Source: Niebla homalea (taxonomy: Eukaryota; Ascomycota; Lecanoromycetes; Lecanorales; Ramalinaceae). Taken from it: a stretch of 64,000 nt of DNA. The notes under the pieces are model-generated. The model searched no databases. It was not told the DNA's origin and saw nothing but the letters and a program-made list of their open reading frames with translations. The stretch spans positions 310,001 through 374,000 of the forward strand of contig JAHGAU010000023.1 of NCBI GenBank assembly GCA_019925105.1. The letters run 5' to 3'. Positions 47,728 to 58,215 of the stretch are shown here, one piece after another; within the stretch, counting starts at the first letter, position 1; every line of letters starts with the position of its first letter. The position numbers and the translations under genes were made by a program.

Positions 47728-49516
47728 ATGTGGGCAGCTACTGGAAAACGGCAAGTATCTCCCACCGCCTCAATCATCTGGCTGATATCTGTAGAAAGCC
47801 TACAATTGGTGGCAGCGGAAAAAACCCTTGAATACTCTCCTCGATACTCTCGCCAATGCCCAGACATACGAAGAGTGGGAGGGTGCGGCCTTCCAGCTAG
47901 ACGAGCTTCTACATACAGATCTCTGGCGCCAGAATGCCTCCAGCAAATACTACGACTTTCGACTGATACATGAAAGACGCAAAGCCATCATTAATGCGCG
48001 AGATGAGGAGGATATTCTCGGCTTGGTGAACCTGTTGAGATCCGGCCTGGTCAGGAACCTGGGCAACATTACAACCCCGAAACTGTTCAATCGAGCGTAT
48101 GCAGGGACAAAGCTGTTGATCGAAGAATACATCACTCAGGTCGCCCTTGCTGTCGAGTATGTGACTGCCTTACCCACAACACGGGATTCGCAGAGCGGTT
48201 GGACCAGCCAGGCCAAACTTGATCTACTGCACGATACAAGGCAAGCATTTGGTCGTTCAACCCTGGTGCTTCAAGGAGGTGCTATTTTCGGACTTTGTCA
48301 TATTGGAGTCGTCAAGGGGCTGCATCTCAGAGGCCTCCTGCCGCGCATCATTGTTGGAACGGCGACGGGAGCGTTGATTGCAGCACTCGTTGGCATACAT
48401 ACCGAGGATGAGCTCCTGGACTTCCTGAATGGCGATGGCATCGATCTGACGGCTTTTGCCCACACATCTTCATCAAGAGGCGAGAACAGAACACAAGACT
48501 TGATTGCAGCACATCGCGCTGGCACCCTACAAACCCTCCTCCGCCGCGCCATCCGCTACATCCGCGAAGGCCACCTCCTGGACATCAATATCCTCGAAGA
48601 ATGTGTCCGTGCTAACGTGGGCGATCTCACCTTCGAAGAAGCCTATGCCCGTACAAAGCGCGTCCTCAATATCACCGTCCCCACCTCCGGCCGTGGTGGC
48701 GTGCCCAATCTCCTCAATTACCTCACCGCCCCGAACGTCCTCATCTGGTCCGCCGCGCTCGCCTCCAACACGACTTCCCATGCCCTCTACCAGCCCATGA
48801 CCCTCCTCTGCAAAGACGAGACTGGCCGGATAACGCCCTGGTCGTCCTCGCACGCTCAATCCCTGACCTTCCAACCGCAGCACCATATCCCCACCACCCA
48901 CAATCTCAACGAGCGAGACTCCCCGTTGTCCCGTGTCGCTGAATTGTTCAATGTGAACCACTTCATCGTCTCCCAAGCGCGGCCCTACATTGCCCCTTTC
49001 CTCCGATCCGACCTCCAGCACCCGAGCTCGCCCCGCCAAGCCAGACGTACAGGGATCACCCTCCCCTTACTCCGACTCGCCACGCAAGAAGTGCACCATC
49101 GCCTCAGCCAGCTCGATGCCCTCGGTCTCTTACCCGTCACGATGCGCAGACTCCTTCTCGACGATGCCGTGCCCGGTGCGAGCTTGACCCTCGTGCCCGA
49201 CCTTCAACCCACCGATTTCCTGAGGCTGCTGGAGACACCCACGCGGGAGGGGTTGGAGTACTGGATCAGTCAGGGGGAGAGGAGCGTGTGGCCGAATGTG
49301 GGTCTGCTGCGGGTGCGGTGCGCGATCGAGGTGGAGCTGGATCGGTGCTATCAGCTGGTGAGGAGACGGAAGCCCTTGGATGCGATGGGTGGGGGCCCAG
49401 AAAACGTGGGTGGGCCTCTGGAGATTGCGGTCAAGGCGAGGGATGATGGCGGGGTTGGGGACAGCGGTAACGGGGCGAGGAAGAGGGCAAGGGCTAGTAG
49501 CGTCGGGCAGGCGTAG
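47728..49516 (+). CDS. DUF3336-patatin protein lacking the catalytic serine
   Basis: Exons 47728-47754 and 47795-49516 give 582 residues. The 40-base intron is short but joins MWAATGKRQ to KAYNWWQRKKPL in phase, and the open exon has no ATG before the conserved region. Residues 25-120 match DUF3336 (YEEWEGAAFQLDELL, YDFRLIHERR, LLRSGLVRNLGNI); the patatin domain follows (LQGGAIFGLCHIGVVKGL, ELFNVNHFIVSQARPYIAPF). Yeast Tgl3/4/5-type lipases of this build use a Ser-Asp dyad. Here the GxSxG motif reads GTATG, with alanine (codon 48362-48364) for serine, and the DGS motif before ELFNVNHF is replaced by unrelated sequence (HNLNERDSP). The protein is therefore probably a pseudoenzyme, perhaps regulatory or lipid-droplet binding. 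The C-terminus is Gly/Arg-rich. Confidence 0.8.
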
Positions 49517-49968
49517 GGTAATGGTGTTTTTCTCTTGGTTTTGTGATACCCCCCCTCAAGTATACGGTTATGCAGGGCTTGTTTCGACGCCAAAGTCTCA
49601 CTTGCACAGGCTGCAATTGCACATCTTTATGACCTCGTTGATGGTGTTGTTTCTACTTTGAGGCTTCCAATTCTCGATGGAACATTGTGTTCCCTTGTGT
49701 AGAAGAACATTGTTGTTTAGCGGACACACTACGCCGTCTGTTTGGCTGAACACGGGCAAGGTGAATACTCTTCGTATCATATTTCATGTTTCATTCTGCA
49801 TTTTTCTCGGAAGAGCACTACTCGCTAAGTACGACATCATTGTCGCCAACACCCGGACGCAGAGGGCTGGACATGCGGATGCTTTCAGAACGCACATGCT
49901 GCCACGATATTTTCCCACCCCGGATCAATAATCCCCTGACCAGGCACCCTCAATCCACAGCCAATCCC
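49517..49968. other. Intergenic between convergent genes
   Basis: Separates the 3' ends of the patatin and DUF5519 genes. Nothing recognised. Confidence 0.5.
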
Positions 49969-50867
49969 TTAAAGCCAACCTTGCGCTTCCCCCTGGGACC
50001 CCTCCCGCGAATCGTCCAGCTCGCCCGCCTGCTCCTCCACCTTTCCTTCAGACGCCCCCATCCCTTTCCCCTCGCCCAACACCACCCCACCAACCCACCA
50101 AGCCGCCGCCCTCACGATCCTCACCACCGTCTCAATCTCCTCCTCCCGCGAAGGCGCATAAATCATGATGAACCCAGCCGGCAAATACCGTTTCCCATGA
50201 ATATCCCTCCCCGCAATCGGATGCATCTGCCCCCAACCCGACGCGATCACTAGCGCGGCATCGACAGGATGCAGCGTCGCATGCATGGAGGAGTCGATAT
50301 CATGCAGATGTGCGATCTCGCCTGTGTTCTTGCAGGTCGGGTTGAGGTGGTTGTAGGACGGGTGCCGGGAGGGTTCCGAGGGGGAGAGGAAGAAGGCGAG
50401 CCCGTGCTTTTCGAAACAGGACATCCCCTTCGTGAGCAGGGAGGGGTGGCCGTCGACTTCGGAGAGCAAGGCGGAGCGGAGTTTTTGGTGGAGTGGGGGC
50501 CGCATCGTTGGGTCACTTGCCGGTGGGGGACGATCCCTGCGACGCGTGGGCGCGGGCTGGAGCGTTGGGGGAGGGTGTGCAGGTAGGCCGTGGAGGGGTA
50601 AAGGGCCTCGGCCAGGGAGGGTGGTTGGAAGCAGTCTTTGATGGCGAAGAGGCGGAAGTAGGAGATGCGTAGGTAGTTGGGGAAGGTACTGGGGACGCCG
50701 CCTTGGCCGAGGGAGAGGAATTCGTTGTAGCCTTTGAGGACGGAGCGGAAGAGTCGGGCAAGGAAGAGGAGGCAGAGGGTTGAGCAGAAGGCGAAGCTGA
50801 GACTTGATGGTTTTATGGTCAGGACATCCAGCAAGATGTTCGAAGGCTGGTCTGCAGTCACAGCCAT
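49969..50867 (-). pseudogene. DUF5519 (luciferase-like) protein gene with one frameshift
   Basis: The frame from 50867 reads MAVTADQPSNILLDVLTI, a membrane helix (SFAFCSTLCLLFLARLF), then LGQGGVPSTFPNYLRISYFR and VAGIVPHRQVTQR. At about 50514 the matching continuation (MRPPLHQKLRSALLSEV, CFEKHGLAFFL, DSSMHATLHPVDAALVI, IYAPSREEEIETVVRI) lies in another frame offset by one base, running to the stop at 49969. No GT-AG pair restores the phase, so I infer a one-base deletion or an assembly error. Intact, the protein would have about 300 residues with one membrane segment near the N-terminus. The family is widespread in ascomycetes; its biochemical role is not known to me. Confidence 0.6.
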
Positions 50868-52328
50868 GTCGGGCCACTGCTAAGGTGTAAAATTCGAGGT
50901 ACGCAAGTCTGTCACTGGCCTGTCGACGGGTCTTGTAAGCCAAGTGGAGGGAGCTCGGCTACCGTATGAAGCTTGAGGGGCCCTTCAAGCTGGTGCAAGC
51001 TGAGGATCTCCTTGTGTATGCTCGAAGAAAACAGATACAAAGTGATTCAAATTATTTCCTGGTGTTGCCGTACTCACCAACCATCCTTGGTCCAAAGACA
51101 GGAGAAAAGCGTCCCGCCAAACTAACAGGATTTAGCTTTAGCGGTATTATCGTAAGCTGTGGGATGAGAAAAGAAAAGACGGAAGGTGAAAGAACTTACG
51201 AGTAATATTCGCTTGCATCGACGGGGATCCAAGGCACGTGAGATGTTGACGGGCAGCTTCAAGTAGGACATGAGAATTGGCGAATCATAGTCCACCCTGG
51301 AGCCGGCCGACGTCGCTGTGGTTCCCGTTCCATCGCTGAAAGCTTGTGTGTCTGAGTCCACACCATATTGCCCCGCAAATGGCCAGGCATGGCTGAGATA
51401 GTGGGATGCCAGAAATGATGCAGATCAGACAAAGAAGACATGAGAACTGACGTCAGGTGATGGGTATTCTGACAATTGCCGTTGCAAAGCATGCAGGTCT
51501 CACTCACCAAACCCTACCTTTCATGTTCCTTTGAGTTTACACAAGCTGCAGGCGTCGGCTGATCGTTCGGTGGATTGCTTTTGAACCCTCAGAGGACAGT
51601 GGTGATATCAGTAAGATACGAAAGTATATATCACCGTAATACTAAGCCGAATTGATCGTTCGCTCCACGAAAAGGTGAGGGTGATTGCGATGAGTATCAA
51701 AATCCTGCGTCATTGGTGTGAGGTCTGGACGCAATTATTGTGGCTGGCTAATGATCACTTCTTCCTTTGAATGTGCTAGGCGGCAATGAAAGGCTAGCGT
51801 CACGCATCACATCCAGTCCAATCGAGCCGAGCATGTCCAAAGTAGGGCCGTGGTAGTATCGCTATCAAGCAAGGAGCCCAGGTCCAATGACATACTATTG
51901 CACGTTGCATTCGACGGTGGACATTCTGTCGCAAGCATTTGATGAGTCCACCAAACCCTGCAAACTTCATCAAGAGAGAGGCCACCTGGGATCGTGGGGG
52001 GCGTCGTGTATATACGACGTTCAGGAGAATGGAGTGATGCTACCATTTTGGCTTCGTAAAAAGCATTCATGGCAGTGAGTGATGTTCACGGACCCATGTC
52101 CGAGTGGTGAGGGGCTGAATTGGCCAATGAGATGACGAGGGTCCGCAGGGCGGGGCTAGAACTAGGCTCCAAATGGAAGTAAACAAAGCAAAACAATTAT
52201 ATGCACCACGAGATGATTGCTATTGCGATAGCGAGGTACCATGAGCATGCCTTCTAAATCGCAGCTGTTCTCAGAAACTTAGTTGCTTCAGATCGAGGAG
52301 CTCCAATTGAAGGCACAGCCACGAAATC
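50868..52328. other. Long intergenic region, nothing recognised
   Basis: About 1.46 kb between divergent genes. Short open frames occur on both strands (for example 51259-51510 minus and 51807-52070 minus) but none resembles a protein or joins well to another exon. It probably holds the promoters of both flanking genes. Confidence 0.45.
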
Positions 52329-54848
52329 ATGGGAAGCTTCAATCAGCCCGAGACGGAGCACGATAAAGACTACGATCTGGAAAAGTACGACTATGAGGAT
52401 GAGGACTACGAAGAAGAACAAGACTCAAAAGACTATAATGATGCTAACTATTCCAATTCCTCACGCTCGACCTCCGGCTCCCATCAACCCATGCTCCCCC
52501 AATCCGCCCCACCTAGACGAAAAAACACGACAGAACACTACCGCCCGCCCAACAGACGCACCGTCCAATATCTCTGCCTCGCCGTCTTCACTACTCTGAT
52601 ACTATTCATCCTCTTCCTCGTGCGCGCAAGCTATGTATCACAGAAACAGCTCGAGATGGGACCAGTGGAGAAAACCACACCCACGCGACCGCCCCCGTGG
52701 GAAGATTTTCCATTCCTGACCAGGTATTTTGGTGGGGTGAGGAATCTGGTGCGGAAGGTCGATAACATACCGGAATTTCCGAGCGATGAGCCAATCATAC
52801 CCATCAGTGCATCCAATGCGACAAACGAGAAGAGGGGGATGGGGGAGGTGCCGGAGAGCAGACCTTTTGATCCTTACCCGGACTATTCCTCCCCTGAGTA
52901 TCGGAGTCAGTATGCGCCAACAGAGGAGTGCTTTTTGGACGCCGACGGGAAAGTGAGAATTCCGCCGGTCCATTATTATGAAGGCGTGCCCCAAGGCATG
53001 CCAGACCCAGTGATGGGAGCTCACAACGTTTTCGGGCTGCGAGATGACATATGTTTTGACAGGTATGCGAGATTAGGGCCGTATGGCTATGGGTATAGCA
53101 TCAAACGAGGAGGCTCGGGTGCGGGAATGACGGGTGAGAGGGAAGGGGCTGATCTTTTGTGGACATCGCAAGGCAGCACTGCTGAGGTCGACTTTCGTGA
53201 GGTGCGGTGGGCTGAAGCGCAAGGTGCATGTTTGGAGAAGAACAAGCCGCGATTCGGATCCATCAAGTCGGAAAGTAATGATCGCAAGCATCTTTTTACT
53301 CGGAGGAAGGACAGTTCAAGACCGGAAGTAGCGAGCTTTTCGCCCATCCAAAAGAGAGACAACACAACGGTCCTCGGTGCTACTGCAAATGCTGAAGCCG
53401 TAGAACCCCAAGCAAATTTTACGTCGCTGCCAAGGACCGCAATTGTTATACGGACTTGGTGGGATCACAAATACAGCACCGAAGATATCATATACCTACG
53501 CTCATTGATCGCAGAGCTCTCCCTTCTATCTGGTGCTGAATATACCATTCACTTTCTGATCCATGTCAAAGATGACAAAGTACCAATCTGGGCAGACAAG
53601 CAAATCTATGATCGTGTGCTCGAGAACTCATTGCCAGCAGAGTTCCGTGGCATGGGATCTTTGTGGAGCGAGAGACAAATGGGGCTCATATATGGTGGCC
53701 TCGAGGAGAGCTTCTTCCGGGAGCTTCCAGTTCATGGTGTATACCGGGGCCTCTATATGGCCCTGCAGTACTGGTCGAACCAACATCCCGAGTTTGAGTA
53801 CGTCTGGAACTGGGAAATGGACGCACGGTATACCGGCCAATGGTACCATCTGTTCGATCGCGTGCGACAATGGACCAAGGGTCAGCCCCGCAAAGGCCTT
53901 TGGGAGCGCAATGGTCGCTTTTACATACCTTCTGTCCATGGTAGCTGGGAAGACTTTAAGCAAATGGTGCGCGTCCAGTCCGAAATGGGCACAAACAGCC
54001 CCAACAACATGTGGTCGGGCCTCAAGACTGGTGTCGGAGACATACCTGGGTCTCCGCAGGCAAAAAGTGACAAGCCAGTATGGGGCCCAGAAGGCCCGAA
54101 AGACATGCTCGGCGCCCAAGATGATCCCGTGCCGCCAGTTGCATCACCAGAGAAAGATCACTATGAGTGGGGTGTTGGCGAAGAAGCCGATCTGATCTCC
54201 TTCAGTCCCCTTTTCGACCCTGACGGAACCACTTGGTTTTATGTTGAGGATCTTTCGGGATACAATACCACAGAGCAGCTTCCACCCAGGCGGGCAGCCA
54301 TCGGCACCTCTTCACGCCTCTCTAGACGCTTGTTGCAAACCATGCATCGGGAGATGATCCTCTCGCGGCATCACATGTTCTCAGAGATGTGGCCGGCGTC
54401 AATCGCTTTGCATCATGGATACAAGGCCGTCTATGCACCTCACCCGGTCTATGTTGACCGCAGATGGCCGACAGCTTACCTCGCCGGCGTCATGAATGGG
54501 GGCAGGAACGGTGCTTCCGGTGGTGCAAGGACAAGTGTGTATGGTGGTCGTGAACACAATTTCCAGGGGCAAACTTGGTTCTATGATGCAGGTTTCTCAC
54601 CAAATCTTTGGAGGAGATGGCTCGGGTACAAAGTCGACAACGATGGAGGCGAGCAAGAAGAGATTGCAGGCGAGGGGAGAATGTGCTTACCTGCAATGTT
54701 GCTACATCCGGTCAAAGGGGTTGATATGATTGTAGAGGGTGCAAAGACGATGGCAGAAGAAAACAAACTGGAGGGAACGGCGAAAGGCGTGGCGGCAGAT
54801 GCAGAGTCAGACGCTGACGCTGAACTTGACTGGGAGAGGGACGAGTAA
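52329..54848 (+). CDS. DUF3405 family type II membrane protein
   Basis: A single exon of 839 residues. The N-terminus is a cytoplasmic-type acidic, Asp/Glu/Tyr-rich tail (residues 11-45), followed by one membrane helix (about 81-99, YLCLAVFTTLILFILFLVRA). The lumenal part contains the DUF3405 region: AIVIRTWWDHKYSTEDIIYLRS, HFLIHVKDD, GLYMALQYWSNQHPEFEYVWNWEMDARYTG and FYIPSVHGSWEDF. The WNWEMDAR acidic cluster resembles a sugar-nucleotide metal-binding site, and the overall plan is that of a Golgi glycosyltransferase-like protein, though the activity has not been assigned for the family as far as I know. The start is the first ATG after stops, in a normal context. Confidence 0.85.
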   Translation: MGSFNQPETEHDKDYDLEKYDYEDEDYEEEQDSKDYNDANYSNSSRSTSGSHQPMLPQSAPPRRKNTTEHYRPPNRRTVQYLCLAVFTTLILFILFLVRASYVSQKQLEMGPVEKTTPTRPPPWEDFPFLTRYFGGVRNLVRKVDNIPEFPSDEPIIPISASNATNEKRGMGEVPESRPFDPYPDYSSPEYRSQYAPTEECFLDADGKVRIPPVHYYEGVPQGMPDPVMGAHNVFGLRDDICFDRYARLGPYGYGYSIKRGGSGAGMTGEREGADLLWTSQGSTAEVDFREVRWAEAQGACLEKNKPRFGSIKSESNDRKHLFTRRKDSSRPEVASFSPIQKRDNTTVLGATANAEAVEPQANFTSLPRTAIVIRTWWDHKYSTEDIIYLRSLIAELSLLSGAEYTIHFLIHVKDDKVPIWADKQIYDRVLENSLPAEFRGMGSLWSERQMGLIYGGLEESFFRELPVHGVYRGLYMALQYWSNQHPEFEYVWNWEMDARYTGQWYHLFDRVRQWTKGQPRKGLWERNGRFYIPSVHGSWEDFKQMVRVQSEMGTNSPNNMWSGLKTGVGDIPGSPQAKSDKPVWGPEGPKDMLGAQDDPVPPVASPEKDHYEWGVGEEADLISFSPLFDPDGTTWFYVEDLSGYNTTEQLPPRRAAIGTSSRLSRRLLQTMHREMILSRHHMFSEMWPASIALHHGYKAVYAPHPVYVDRRWPTAYLAGVMNGGRNGASGGARTSVYGGREHNFQGQTWFYDAGFSPNLWRRWLGYKVDNDGGEQEEIAGEGRMCLPAMLLHPVKGVDMIVEGAKTMAEENKLEGTAKGVAADAESDADAELDWERDE

Positions 54849-55163
54849 TGTTCGATGCAGTGTATATATAGCATTGGACAACCGCTAATGGTGTTTTCGA
54901 GCGGCGGCGCGAACGGGAGTTTTCGTGATATACATCCTTTTGACGATACATTGAACTGAGTCTATAACTGATGATACGCCCATTTGAACCTTGCATTTAC
55001 CTTGTCAAGCTTGTTTTCTGGTTTTCAGTAGGTGACTGAATGTAATATACTGGTGGATGGTCGCCCACCTCCAATCTCAGCCCTATCAAATATAATTCTC
55101 GCTCTAGACGTCACCTCGCACACTCACACTATTGGTTGCTACCACCAAGGAACGGCACCTGAG
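54849..55163. other. Short intergenic region upstream of ERB1
   Basis: An in-frame upstream ATG at 55032 exists, but the sequence before 55164 does not look like ERB1 protein. This is probably leader and promoter. Confidence 0.5.
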
Positions 55164-57518
55164 ATGCAGTCCAAAAAGCGCAAAGCTGTCACTCGTGACT
55201 CTCCTGAGGCCGATGAAGTAGCATTGAGCGACGGCGGCGCTGACGACTTTGGGGAAGCCCTTGTGAATGGCTTTGGATCACACAGTGAAGAGGAGGAGGA
55301 TGAAGATGACGAAGAGAATAGTGGAGACGACTCTGCAGACGGAAGTGACGGACAAGTGCTGAGTGGATCTGACGAAGAGCTGAACAGTGACGAGATTCCA
55401 TCAGAAGACGAGAAAGCCATTTCCGATCAAGCGCTCGAAGAAGATGAAGGTTCCGAGTCTGAGTCTGGGGGCAATGAGGCCTTTGGGCGACCCACACGAC
55501 AATACAGTGTCGTCAAAGATGCCAATGGCAATGATAGATACGTGTATAACGATATCGATACTGGCTATGCGTCTGACGACAGTGACGCTCCTGTCACCAC
55601 CAACACAGTGGGTAATATCGACGTCGAGAAATTCTATGGCGCATACCCTCACATTGGGTACGATATCAACGGCAAAAAGATTGCTCGACCGGCCAAGGGC
55701 GAGGCCCTGGATGCGCTGCTAGACAGCATCGACATTCCCAAAGGATGGACCGGCCTGACAGACCCGGCGACAGGGAAGCCCCTCGAAATCAGTCAGGAGG
55801 AGCTGGAGGTCCTGAGGAGGATCCAGATGAATGAAGTGCCAGAGGAGGGTTATGATCCGTATCCTGCAACTGTGGAATACTTTACGGGCAAGACGGAGCA
55901 AATGCCCCTCAGTGCTGCACCAGAACCGAAAAGGAGATTTGTGCCTTCAAAGCATGAAGCGAAACGGGTCATGAAGATTGTGCGTGCCATCCGCGAAGGG
56001 AGGATCATGCCCTATAAGCCGCCATCAGAGGGAGACGAAGAGGATACGAGTGTGAAGCGGTATGATATATGGGCCAAGGAGGCGCCGAGAGCAGATCATC
56101 CCATGAACATCCCCGCACCAAAGCTACCGCCGCCAGGTTATGAAGAAAGCTATCATCCGCCGCCAGAGTATCTGCCGGACCAGAACGAGAAGAAAGCTTG
56201 GGAAGACGCAGATGTTGAAGACAGGGACAAGGACTTCCTGCCCATCAACCATGATTCACTGCGGAAGGTTCCTGGCTATGAAAGATTCGTCAAGGAGAAA
56301 TTCGAAAGATGCCTTGACCTATACCTCGCGCCCCGGGTACGCCGAAGCAAGCTCAATATCGACCCGGAGTCCTTGCTACCCAAGTTACCAAACCCTGAAG
56401 ACCTTCGCCCTTTCCCTACCACGACCGCCACCATCTTCCGGGGTCATGAGGGACGAGTTCGGAGTCTCGCCGTGAGCCCCTCAGGCACCTGGCTAGCGAG
56501 CGGTGGTGACGACGGAACACTCCGTATCTGGGAACTCATCACCGGCCGGCAGATCTGGTCCGTCAAGCTCAGCAAGGATGAAGCCGTCAACGTCGTCCGC
56601 TGGCGTCCCGGGGCTGATGCAATCATCCTCTCCGCCGCAGCCGGGGAACAGCTCTACCTAATCGTCCCCCCAATCTCCGACCCCGAGATCGAAGCCCAAA
56701 GCCGCGCTATCATCGACGCAGGGTTCGGCTACGCCGCCACCAAGGCTTCCAATGGCTCCATCACCACCACCAAACCCACAAAAGACCCTCCAATCCCCTG
56801 GACCCGCCCCACCACCACCCTCCGTCTCCTCGAGGCCGGCGTCCTCGCCACTTTCTCCCTCCGCCGCACAATCAAGTCCCTTTCGTGGCACCGCCGCGGC
56901 GATTACCTTGCCACCGTGTCCCCCGCTGCGCAATCCTCTGCCGTGGCTATCCACACCCTCTCCAAGCACCTGACCCAATACCCCTTCCGGCGCCTCAAGG
57001 GCGGCCTCCCGCAATCCGCGCATTTCCACCCCACCAAGCCCATCTTCTTCGTCGCCACCCAACGCACGATCCGGAGTTACGATCTGGCCAAGCAGGAACT
57101 CCTCAAGGTCATCCAGCCGGGCAGTCGGTGGATCAGCGGGTTCGACGTTCACCCGGCCGGCGGCGACAACCTCATCGTGGGCGGGTACGACCGACGCCTG
57201 CTCTGGCACGATCTCGAGCTATCGACGCGGCCCTACAAGACGCTGCGGTACCACACCAAGGCCATCCGCAGCGTGAGGTTCCACCCGTCGAGCGGGCAGG
57301 TGCCGCTCTTCGTGGACGCCAGCGATGATGGGGTGTTGCAGGTCTTTCACGGCAAGGTGGTGGATGACGCGATGGAGAACGCGACGATCGTGCCGTTGAA
57401 GCTGTTGCGCGGGCATGCCGTCAAGGCCGGGTTGGGCGTCTTGGACGTGGATTGGCACCCCCGGGAACCGTGGTGTGTGAGTGCGGGGGCGGATGGGACG
57501 TGTAGGCTTTGGATGTGA
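55164..57518 (+). CDS. ERB1: Ribosome biogenesis protein Erb1 (BOP1)
   Basis: A single exon of 784 residues starting at [17 protein letters not shown]; the in-frame ATG at 55032 would add 44 residues unlike the family. The N-terminal 130 residues are acidic Ser/Asp/Glu-rich. The BOP1NT domain follows (about 160-420: [68 protein letters not shown]), then C-terminal WD40 repeats beginning [20 protein letters not shown] and ending [10 protein letters not shown]. Erb1 forms a nucleolar complex with Nop7 and Ytm1 and is needed for 25S/5.8S rRNA maturation and 60S subunit assembly. Length fits fungal orthologues. It is a conserved single-copy gene and helps show that this part of the window is core chromosome. 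GC content rises in the 3' half. Confidence 0.95.
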   Translation: MQSKKRKAVTRDSPEADEVALSDGGADDFGEALVNGFGSHSEEEEDEDDEENSGDDSADGSDGQVLSGSDEELNSDEIPSEDEKAISDQALEEDEGSESESGGNEAFGRPTRQYSVVKDANGNDRYVYNDIDTGYASDDSDAPVTTNTVGNIDVEKFYGAYPHIGYDINGKKIARPAKGEALDALLDSIDIPKGWTGLTDPATGKPLEISQEELEVLRRIQMNEVPEEGYDPYPATVEYFTGKTEQMPLSAAPEPKRRFVPSKHEAKRVMKIVRAIREGRIMPYKPPSEGDEEDTSVKRYDIWAKEAPRADHPMNIPAPKLPPPGYEESYHPPPEYLPDQNEKKAWEDADVEDRDKDFLPINHDSLRKVPGYERFVKEKFERCLDLYLAPRVRRSKLNIDPESLLPKLPNPEDLRPFPTTTATIFRGHEGRVRSLAVSPSGTWLASGGDDGTLRIWELITGRQIWSVKLSKDEAVNVVRWRPGADAIILSAAAGEQLYLIVPPISDPEIEAQSRAIIDAGFGYAATKASNGSITTTKPTKDPPIPWTRPTTTLRLLEAGVLATFSLRRTIKSLSWHRRGDYLATVSPAAQSSAVAIHTLSKHLTQYPFRRLKGGLPQSAHFHPTKPIFFVATQRTIRSYDLAKQELLKVIQPGSRWISGFDVHPAGGDNLIVGGYDRRLLWHDLELSTRPYKTLRYHTKAIRSVRFHPSSGQVPLFVDASDDGVLQVFHGKVVDDAMENATIVPLKLLRGHAVKAGLGVLDVDWHPREPWCVSAGADGTCRLWM

Positions 57519-58215
57519 GGGGTCGGTCCGTGGGTGGTTGCGGTATTGAGGGTCGGTAGGCGGGAGCGGTGTTGGGGGTTCCCGGTGGAATGGACATCTG
57601 GGGTTGGATGAGTAAAGCATCTACGGTGGTTTGAGAGATGCAAATGGACACACTACAGTAAAGCCAAGTCGTAAGGGATCAGTGGAGCTGGTGAGGGGAT
57701 CAGGGGACGAAAGCGGCTTTGGTTGATCTAGACCAGGAGCATTGCAAGAGGTCTATATGGGAAAGCCATGATGGGCGTTCTACACGGCCAAAGGCAGATC
57801 TTACCATATGGCTTGCTTGAATCGGTGGCTCTTCTGTGTGGGGTGTAGAAAAGTGGCAAAGATGGTTGGTCCATTGATTGAACACGTTCCTTAGAAGCAG
57901 GCTCCGCTGTGCCAGAACCCTGACGGTAATTTCATCACCGTCGATCCGTTCAGTACAAAGGAGCACGAACAGAGAAAGACTTGATGATAAAGGTGTCAAT
58001 TGACCCATAGCCTCCGATTGCGCAGACGCGGTGTCTAGATTGGATGATGGTACATTTCCCTCCCCCATTCATTGCTCTCGTCCACGAGGGCCAACTCCGC
58101 ATGTGATGCCCGCCCGGATCCTGCCTGCCGCCCTCAAAACCGAAGGAGGGGGGGGCCGGATGCATGATGCAACTCCGTGAATGCATTTTGATTCCACGTT
58201 CCAATTAGGGGAACA
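57519..58215. other. Intergenic between convergent ERB1 and SFH1
   Basis: Holds two 3' ends. A minus-strand frame (57700-58068) shows nothing recognisable. Confidence 0.5.

Noticed and set aside
48527..49039. Minus-strand open frame opposite the patatin gene
   Set aside because: Shadow of a GC-rich coding region; the plus strand shows the DUF3336-patatin match.
55032..55163. Upstream in-frame extension of ERB1
   Set aside because: The extra 44 residues are unlike the ERB1 N-terminus, and ATG at 55164 gives the expected length.
56658..57209. 183-codon minus-strand open frame opposite ERB1
   Set aside because: Shadow of the GC-rich 3' half of ERB1; Gly/Glu/Val-rich with no family resemblance.
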